DNA of 64,000 nt from positions 1,178,001-1,242,000 of the forward strand of contig JASVEC010000009.1 in the NCBI GenBank assembly GCA_030770535.1, read 5' to 3'. This document shows positions 52,805 through 61,293 of this stretch, piece by piece. This DNA is from Batkoa obscura (Eukaryota; Entomophthoromycota; Entomophthoromycetes; Entomophthorales; Batkoaceae). The translations under genes were made by a program, and so were the position numbers. The stretch's first letter is position 1. Every line of letters begins with the position of its first letter. The notes under the pieces were generated by a model that worked only from the letters and a program-made list of their open reading frames with translations, ran no database searches and had not been told where the DNA came from.

Positions 52805-55082
52805 TTATTCATTAACCATTTTATCCAAACAAGTACCTTTGGGATTATAGTCTAAATTCTCGCCAAAGGATAAGAAGCATTTGTTTACCTTGGTATAAAA
52901 AGGCCTCATAATAATTTTACTAGAAAATGTAAGATTACTGATCGAAATCTCCGCTAATCTTTTAACGCCTATAAAGATTCGATTTAATAAATCTTTATCA
53001 CCAAAATCTAATGAATTGGATTTAGATCTGGGTAAAAAATAACTATTCAAACATAAACATGTTAACTCTAAAAACTTTTTGTGGGTCGTTATATTATACA
53101 TTGATAGCTGATGCATGTGAGTATAAAAGGTACTAAATAATATTTCTTTTTTGTTCAAATGCTCTTCTATCTTTCCTGAATTTATATAAGTATTAAACAT
53201 GGCTACGATCAAGTCATTGAAAGGATCAAAATAGAGTGATTTAGTTGGAAAAGATCTAGACCTACTTTGTACCTTCCGTTCCTGAAAAAGTGAAGTTTGA
53301 GCAATTTCCTGTGCCTTTTCTAGTTCTTTGATGCATGGAAGTAGTACTTCATTCAATACTTCACCTAAGGTAAAAGTATTTGCACTATGAAACAGCATGT
53401 AGCAATAGTGTGACATGATCTAGAAAGTAAGGTTAATAAAATATAATAAATACAAAATAATGTTATACCAATGACGCAGAACCATAACAACAAACAATAT
53501 TTACTAAATTAGATAGAACTTCCCCCTCTTCTCTATTAATAATGTTATAAAAAATTTCATTATTGGCCTTTCCTCTTTTATTTGATTCGATACGTAAATA
53601 TCCCAGCAATAGCGAAAGAGTAGTAAATTCTTCATCTGGGAAAATATGGATAAGGTACTCCTCAGAGAATGTTATTCTTTTTACATAACACGCAGTTTCT
53701 AAAAGGTTCATCATAAATTTAACCTGGTAACTTTTAGTTTTTTAGTTTATATTATTTAATTAAATTTACTTTAGAATAATAGCTTCTATTATCAATTCTC
53801 GAATTATAAAGTCCATCGAACACATGATAACTTAATTTGAATAAAACCCAACGATCACTTAATATTAATGCTAAATCACTATTTTATTAAAAAGTTCATG
53901 TTATACATAATTCATATTAATTACCTAAGTATACTATCACCGTTCTTTACACTTAATTCATTAAGTTTATTCTCTAATTGAGTGACATCTTTTATATCAA
54001 AGTTATTTAATACATTTATAAGCCCATCTGTAAATGAAAATAAAGAATCATGTCCTGTATACTATAAATTTCGTTATATTCTACCTTTGATATTATACTT
54101 TGATAATAAACTTACCGCATTTGCTTTTATATTACAATTAATAGTTAGATCTAGTCTGAGAGAACAAAGTAAGGGATTACTTGACAATTTATATATACTT
54201 TTGATTTTTTTTGTAAATGCATCATACATATCAATGTCGTTTTCAATAAATGCTTGGATTTCTTTAAATTTTTCGTTATTTCTCCTACAAAAGCAAATGA
54301 ATAAACTCTACCTTTTACGGTCTAAGTTGAAATTACCTAATATATATAATATCTTGCTGTGGATCTGTATACATATTCGATAATACATCGTTTGAGTGTT
54401 GTAATAATTCTGGATCTGCTACATAAGCGTCAATTAAATCTTGAATCTTTTTATCTTTCAATTCTGGTACATATGCTAATACTTTCTTTTTAAGCTTTAC
54501 ACTACATGACTTGAATCCTGATTATGATACATTGTGCATAAAAATTAAAATAATCTTACTCCATACATTTTGACATCTGTCAAATCATTGAAAATAAATA
54601 GTAACTCTTTATCAATAGGAAGATCTGCTGCTAAAGCCAGAGGTATTTTTCTAAATGGCTCTACTTGGATATATTTCCAAGTCAATTTTAAAAGCTCCCT
54701 ATATCTTAACTATATTAATTTTTATTCATAAATCAAAGTTTAAGATGCTTTACTTTATAAGATTCCTAGGTAAATTATTTTCAATATCGTATAAAATTGA
54801 ATTTATGAAGTCGTTTAAACAGGCATAGTACAAATCATTTATTGAGCCTTTACAAAATTGTAATAAGGGCAATGCTGCTTTTATTGCTGGCACTTCTTGA
54901 GTTAAAAATTCTTTCAAGTTTTCTTTTAATGTGTCCGTATTTTTTGAACTCCTAAATACCTGTATCAATCTTTCTTTTCCTTCGCTTGTCCCTATTATTT
55001 TAGAATAATCATACTTCAGTTTTATTGAGTTTTTATTGTTGCTGTCGTTATAGCTGTCATTGTTAACCCAATTTCCATTCAT
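52805..55082 (-). CDS. negative elongation factor subunit B (NELF-B / COBRA1) homologue
   Basis: NELF-B is a helical-repeat subunit of the complex that holds RNA polymerase II in promoter-proximal pause in animals. ATG at 55080-55082; about seven exons with ~45-65-bp introns, stop 52805-52807. Joined exons follow human NELF-B along its length as I remember it: KENLKEFLTQEVPAIKAALP (human LKETLTN...LQSALPFLDLH), SCSVKLKKKVLAYVPELKDK (ACAVEVKRQIW), MYDAFTKKIKSIYKLSSNPL then CSLRLDLTI (LYDMVLQFLRTLFLRTRNVH, CTLRAELLM), FSFTDGLINVLNNF, SDLALILSDRWVLFKLSYHV (GDLSMILCDPFAINTLALST), and a C-terminus with HYCYMLFHSANTFTLGEVLN and LFSTFYTHMHQL. The joint of exons 1 and 2 has two possible acceptors. 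It shares a ~214-bp divergent spacer with the HORMA gene. No frame damage found. Confidence 0.8.
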
Positions 55083-55296
55083 TTTTTTTAAAGACAAAAA
55101 ATCAGTGTCAAAATTAAGCTTTTTGTATTTTCTAGTGCAAATTTAAATGAACGAACAAAACTTAATTTGCTATTTTTAAACATTTTTCAGCAAAATTTAA
55201 ATCAAATTAAAAAATTGAAACTCAATATTATTTAATACTCAAAAAGGATTCCATTTTGAATCTTTCTCGTCATTTAATTTATTTGATTTTAATAAA

Positions 55297-56220
55297 ATGG
55301 GTATAAAAATTGAGAAAAGAGAAATTGAAATAAAGGCCTCTAATGATTTATTTGAAAATTTGTTTGGTATGATTAATTAAAATTGTGTCTGGTATCAATA
55401 TGTTAACCTTTTTTATTTAATAATATAGAAGTAGCAGTTCATACGTAATTCATTTACTATTAATTTTTATAAAATTTTAACTGTGTAGCATTTTATATTT
55501 AAGAGGAGCTTATGCAAAAGAAGATTTTGAGATCCATGAATTTGATACTATTGAATTTATGAAGCTCAAGCCCTTGACCTATTTAGGATTTATTAATGAA
55601 TTTATTGAAACTTCAAGAAGTAAATTACATTAGTCTATTGTATTGTTACTAACTTACCAAAATAGGTCGCTTTTTATGTAAAAAAGGATGCTCTTTCTCA
55701 TTGATAATTAAAAGTGCTAAAAGCGGGAATGTTCTTGATACCTGGGAGATAAATTTTAAACAAGAAAATGAGTAAATAGAAATTAATAATGATGCTTTTA
55801 TATTCATTTTATTATAGAGGAGAAATTGGACTGACTAAACCTTCAAGTAAAACCAAATTCAGTGAGTTATATTATCTAAATACGATACAAAGTATACTAC
55901 ATACAACTTCCAGATTAGAAGAAATTAAAGAAGAAAGTAAGTAACTTTTATAGAAAAAATATTATATTAAGCTGTTTTTAGTTGTATTTGATTTAGACTT
56001 CGATACTATGTATTCTGAGGAAGAGACTGATTCTAAGGACTGGTTTAATAACAGTACAAATTTGTCCGACCTTCAGAAAATGTTTCAAGCTGCAGCTACT
56101 CTTCGTAAGAGATATATGACTAATGTTGATGAAGCAGAATGTAGTCCACATAAAAAGATCGAGCTTGGCCTTTCTGCTTCCCTTTCAAAACTTGAAACAG
56201 CCCATTACTTTCATTATTAA
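55297..56220 (+). CDS. HORMA-domain protein
   Basis: 221 aa from six exons: 55297-55366, 55429-55444 (a 16-nt microexon), 55489-55619, 55666-55771, 55818-55936, 55997-56220. All junctions are GT...AG and phases add up exactly. The joined N-terminus reads LFEVAVHTILYLRGAYAKED, then FINEFIETS, CKKGCSFSLIIKSAKSGNVL and DTWEINF, the helix-strand pattern of HORMA proteins (Hop1/HORMAD, Mad2, Rev7). The EVAVHTILYLRG start is closest to Rev7 and Hop1 as I recall them. HORMA proteins close a C-terminal safety belt around partner peptides in meiosis, the spindle checkpoint, or translesion synthesis. The C-terminal 75 residues (MYSEEETDSKDWFNN...LETAHYFHY) are not recognised and there is no PHD finger. 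Which subfamily it belongs to remains open. Confidence 0.75.
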
Positions 56221-58643
56221 TTTTGATTAAGGACTGGGGCTGTTATGAGTAGCTTTCTTTTATCTTTCTACCTTCCCGTTAAGTAAAATAATCATGCTTC
56301 TTTTAACCTTTGTTAAAAGATATGACGAAATAAATTACACTAAATTAGTTAAAATCAATTTTATAAATTAAAGTAGATTGTCTTTTTATTATATTGCGAA
56401 AGAGCGTAGGATTTTGCTACTTTTAGAATGACAGTATCAAATTCCATTCTTCCGTATAGTGAAACTAAATGTTTATGAGCTAAGTTGATTATGAGTTTAC
56501 AACTTAAATAACAATCTGAATTTCAATTAACATAACAACTTTATCATATCATTTCAATGCATTTATTGTAAAAAAAAATTATACGTTTCCAGCAATTTAA
56601 TTTATTAGATTATACTTTAAAATGTAATACATTAATCTATTTCATTACACTATACTATAATATAACAATAATTTAGTGTAATCCCATCCAATTTTTAATA
56701 ATAAAATTAGTTAATTTTATTATAATCACCAAGATACATATTTGATCTAATTGGTGCGAAAGTATTAAAAGATTATTAAATAGATAATCACATTCAAGCT
56801 TGTTACCATCATTTAACCTAAACTCCTTAATTCTTATGACTTGTTATGGGGTAAAAGCTGGAATATAAATATAATCTTAGACAAAATATTTTATACGAAA
56901 TATTTATATTTATGTCAGATAAAGTCCCTAGAATAGATTTTTTGAACACTTCTTGTTTATAACTATTATTATGATACTTAGAGAACTGAATATATAAACG
57001 ATTATCGTATGTTCAGAATGATTTCTTTGTGTTGGATAATATAAAAGTTATCTTAGTATATCTATGCTTTAGACAAAATTATACCTAGTCACATTTATTT
57101 AATCATTTATATTAAAGCAGACTAAAACGATAAAACTGAAGTATTCAGTGAGTTTATACTACTATTTTATTTAAAATTGTGCTTGAAATACATTATTATA
57201 AATTTCTAGCTTATTAAATTACCAAGTATTTTTATTAAATGAGGATGTATTTTTTTGTTTAAGAATTTTACTAACAGTCTTTCCACTGAAATAACGCTCA
57301 AAAAATGGAGAAAATAATAAAGCCAAAAAAAAACTCACCTAAACCTTGTTCTTATTTTTTGCCTTCAACTTAAAGTTAAAAATAAAAACATTATTAATAG
57401 TAAATTAGTCTAAAGAAACAGCACTATTGTTTTGTGTTAAACTCAACTTTTTAGCTTATCATTACAAATTGAATATATATAGTGAATAATGCTTTGTTAT
57501 TTGTTAGTACATATCAGTAATATGCTAGTAAATTTAACTTAGGAAGGTAATGTAGTTTCATTAATTTATAATCGTAAGGGTTATTTTTTTAATTTGATTA
57601 AAATATAAGATGGTGTGTTTAATATTTAAAGACAGGAGTTATAATATGATCAGTATTTAGGTTGATTAAATTTGATGATAGTATCTCTACTTTATTTTAA
57701 TGGCTTAATTTAATGGCTTTTTTATTTTTACGGATAGTATATTAATTATATTTCAATTTTTTTTAAATAAATTCTTTTTAGCTCATTAGTGTTATTCGCT
57801 CTTTAACTTATTGGAACCTCCTAATAATAGTATGAATATAGCTTTTAATATATTCATAAATGAAATATTTTAATTGTGTTGATTAATCTTAATTGTAAAG
57901 CTATACAGTGGGCCACTTAAATGACAAAAATTTAAGGCTAGGTCAAATTAAGAGCATAATTAACAACAGGCTTTAAAAAGCTATGAACAATGGATAAAAT
58001 TCTTTTAAAAAAGATATTCTTATTATTCATTGAAGTGTTATATTTTAATTATACCAAATGGATTTTATTATGCACATAATATTTTACTTTTTAAAGCAAA
58101 AATTGAGTTTAAGAGATCATTTTAAACAAAGGATATTATTGGCTAATAATTTTCAGAAAATGAAAGCTTGATTAAGTAGTCGAATTGTAGATTGAAACTA
58201 ATAGTGGCTGTAAAAAAAGATAAAACTACTAAAAATGCGACTAAAAAGCCAATGTATAGATCAAAATTTGATTTATATTGCTTTTGAGATAAATTTAAAT
58301 AAAAAGCTTAATTTATTAAGTGTAACGTATGATAAACTTTAGACTACTATTGTTTAAAGGAATCAAATAGGAAACGTAATCCAATTTCTATCCCATAATA
58401 TTAGAACAGTGTGAATGCAGAATTGCTGAGTAACACTTTGATTGGTCTAACTACTACCATTTTTAAAACTGCACAAAAATGGACTGACAAGCAACAAATC
58501 CAATCAAGGGAATCCATACTATGACAAATAGTCCAATAAAATGATCGGATAGAATAATTAAGGAATGAAACAGAGCAGACCAAGCAAGCAATAAAAATAA
58601 AAAATTTAAAAAAACATCGTTTGTCTTTTTCAAATAAAATAAA
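56221..58643. other. gene-free AT-rich region with one MITE
   Basis: 2.4 kb without a supported gene. Contains MITE copy 13. No RNA gene or other repeat recognised. Confidence 0.55.
57238..57339 (-). mobile_element. MITE family A, copy 13
   Basis: Starts AAATGAGGATGTATTTTTTT with the TTTAAGAATTTTACTAACA block and ends AAAAAAACTCACC. Both termini have decayed. Confidence 0.8.
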
Positions 58644-59192
58644 ATGGCTAGTGTTGACCCTAAAGTTCTTAAAGCTGTCCTCAAGGAAGGTGGTAAACGT
58701 GCAGTAGAAATCGTTGGTGTTGCTGAAACCGGTGGTCTCGAATTTTTCTGTACCAAACTTGACGAGCCAAATGGTGACGTTGAGCTCCTTCTTGAAGCCC
58801 TTAAAGCTATGAATAAACCAATTGACCCTAATGAAGAAGAATCCAAGGGTGGTTCCCAAGATATTGGTAAAATGATCTTCTCTGTCAGCAACGAACAACT
58901 CGCCGTTATCGCTTACGTTCCAGCTGCCAAACAAGACAAGATCACTGCCAAGACTTGGTTAGAACACGTTCTTACTAAATATGAAGGTAAAGTTATCGAA
59001 GCTAATGATGAAGTTGCTTCCGGTATTATCCTTGCTAACCCAGAAAAGAACATTTTCTCATTAAAGGTTCGTGATGAAGCTATCCCATACTCTATCGCTT
59101 ATCTCCGCTCTCTTGGTCTTTTCCCAGAACAGGCTGATTCCTCCGATGATGAAGCTGCTTTTGGTGATGACTTCGATTTTGATAACTGTTAA
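58644..59192 (+). CDS. unrecognised small acidic protein, strongly codon-biased (highly expressed)
   Basis: 182 aa, single exon, ATG in the context AAAATAAAATGGCT. I do not recognise the family. The protein starts MASVDPKVLKAVLKEGGKRA, has a compact alpha/beta pattern (VEIVGVAETGGLEFFCTKL, GKMIFSVSNEQLAVIAYVPA, ITAKTWLEHVLTKYEGKVIE, SLKVRDEAIPYSIAYLRSLG) and ends in a disordered acidic tail (SSDDEAAFGDDFDFDN). No signal peptide or membrane helix. Codon use is quite unlike its neighbours: many C-ending codons (ATC, GTC, CTC, TTC, GCC, ACC, AAG), which in AT-rich fungi marks ribosomal, translation-factor, actin or glycolytic genes. The long open frames on the opposite strand here are shadows of this bias. 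Cytosolic role inferred; no function can be assigned. Confidence 0.88.
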   Translation: MASVDPKVLKAVLKEGGKRAVEIVGVAETGGLEFFCTKLDEPNGDVELLLEALKAMNKPIDPNEEESKGGSQDIGKMIFSVSNEQLAVIAYVPAAKQDKITAKTWLEHVLTKYEGKVIEANDEVASGIILANPEKNIFSLKVRDEAIPYSIAYLRSLGLFPEQADSSDDEAAFGDDFDFDNC

Positions 59193-59687
59193 AGAATAAA
59201 TTTGTAGCTATTTATAATTAGTTATTTATAAAACAACATATGGTATAAAGAACTTTATTAATATCGGGTAATTTTTATTGACTGTTATATATTTGTTAAT
59301 ACAATATAGCATATACTAATAGCCACTATAACAAAACCAAATTACCGTGAAAAAATACACTATTAGATACAACTTTGTTTTAATTAACGTTTATTCAAAA
59401 TGAGCTTGAACATACTTTTACTGTTGCTTTATTTGATGTGTAACATTAAAAAAATGCTTGGTGGCCATTTTCAATAGTTAACTATTGTTGTATTATCTCT
59501 TGATCAAGTTATCAAATACAATAAAGATTAAATTTCAATTTGTCGAAGTAGTATTTTTATTATATAAAATAAAATTATAGCTAATTTGAAACTTTAATTT
59601 CATTAGCTCTTTAAAAACTAAGGAATTCAAAGCAAAAAAATTATTTTCTATAATTTCTTTTTTTATAAAACACTTAGTTTAACAAAA
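59193..59687. other. intergenic region
   Basis: AT-rich spacer between two genes on the + strand. Nothing recognised. Confidence 0.5.
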
Positions 59688-60750
59688 ATGGCTGAACATT
59701 TAGCGTCAATTTATGGTACTGAGAAAGACAAGTAAGTTTTTAATTTTAACACTTAACGTAATTAGCAAAAAGGAAGTTATCAATAATTTAGAGTTTTTTG
59801 AATTTGAACTAGTTAACTTTTCAATGTACTCAAACAGTTTGTTCTTATTTTAGCTTAGGATATAAGCAGTGCCCTTGGCTTGGTTCAATATTTAAACTTT
59901 AAAAAAAATAGTCAAGCTCTATTTGAGCAAGCATTTTAAACCAAATTTTTTATTTAATATAGGGTCAATTGCTCCTTTTACTTTAAAATTGGAGCTTGTA
60001 GGCACGGTGAACGTTGCTCTAGAAAACACGTTAAACCTACCTTTTCTCAAACCATTTTGGTCCCAAATATTTACCAAAACCCAAACTTCAATTTATCGGT
60101 TCCAATGGACGAAGTTGCTCATCAGCAACACTTTGATGACTTTTATGAGGACTTTTTTATTGAGTTGGCTAAATATGGTGAGGTTGAAGAGATGAACGTT
60201 TGTGACAATGTTGGTGACCATCTTGTAGGGAATATATATGCTCGCTTCCGCTTCGAAGAAGATGCTGGAAAAGCAGTTGCTGAGTTAAATAACAGATTCT
60301 ATGCTGGTAAATCAATATGATTGAATTTTTAGCTAAGCTAATTGTTTTTAGGGAGACCATTGTACGCTGAGTTATCTCCAGTGACTGATTTTAGAGAAGG
60401 TAATTTTGAGTTTATTTTCTGATAATTGATTAAAGTAATATTTAGCTTGTTGTCGACAATATGAAAATGGAGAGTGTACTCGAGGAGGATTTTGTAATTT
60501 CATGCATTTGAAGATGCCATCACGAGAATTAAGAAAGATACTCCACCAATCTCAGCGGAAGTCAATAGAGATAAAACGACAAGAACGTCATTTAACAAGA
60601 GAGTTGGAAAGAAAATCTCATTATCGTGGTCGCTCTAGATCAAAGGAAAGGAGTACTAGAGAAGTTGGGAGATCTAGAGAAAAAGCACGTTCTAGAGAAC
60701 ACGGTGAATCAAGACACCGCCATTCCCCAAGAGCTAATGGACATGCTTAA
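59688..60750 (+). CDS. U2AF small subunit (U2AF35) splicing factor
   Basis: Binds the AG at the 3' splice site and pairs with the large U2AF subunit. Exon 1 (59688-59732) codes [14 protein letters not shown], the standard U2AF35 start. A long first intron (about 230 bp, against ~50 bp for most introns here) ends at the ATATAG before GGTCAATTGC. Next is zinc knuckle 1 ([20 protein letters not shown] then KH, CCCH), a U2AF-homology RRM ([38 protein letters not shown]), knuckle 2 ([24 protein letters not shown]) and an Arg/Ser-rich tail ([20 protein letters not shown]). Two more short introns lie near 60310-60350 and 60400-60445. Complete. The organism's short introns with AG acceptors are the substrate of this factor. 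Confidence 0.93.
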
Positions 60751-61293
60751 CTTGCCTGGCTGATGCTTTTATAATATAGCTACTTTATTAATATTAAAAT
60801 TAGGATCTGATTATGTGAATTTGGGTTTATGTTTAAAATATTCATCGTTTTTTAGTTTATAAATAAGACGATATGATGGAAAAATAACGAGTAGAAAAAC
60901 GAAAATTAAATTATAAATTATGTATAAAATGACAGTGTTGTAACTAATACTGGTTATTCTGATAATTGTATTTAACTATTGATATTAAAACATGAAATTA
61001 ATGTGCCGTTAATCATAGCAATAGATTGTTTATAAATTAAGTAACAGTATCCCAGTAATAAATTCTGCTCTAATATTCTACACCTTTACCATGTAATAAA
61101 AGTCAAAGTTTAAATACAAAGGTTTATTCTATAAGTTGTTTATGATCAATTCTTTTAAAACGACAATAGTAAACTAAATATTGCTTTTGTTAACAATTCA
61201 AAATATAATAATAAAACTTGATAATTGTAAAGTGATTTATTTTGTATCAAATGATTTTGTTAATGCTGTAATATAAAAAAATTAATAAACACT
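60751..61293. other. convergent-gene spacer
   Basis: AT-rich 3' flanks of U2AF35 and Nte1. Nothing else recognised. Confidence 0.5.

Noticed and set aside
53982-54383. 133-codon + strand frame rich in Leu and Ile
   Set aside because: Antisense to exons and introns of the NELF-B gene; hydrophobic bias is the mirror of its Lys/Asn/Glu codons.
55083-55097. N-terminal extension of NELF-B from a TTG codon
   Set aside because: Same reason; the ATG at 55080-55082 is the natural start.
58401-58934. Two long - strand open frames (177 and 142 codons) opposite the codon-biased gene
   Set aside because: They are antisense to a gene with clear codon bias and protein-like sequence; the G+C-rich codons keep the opposite frames open.
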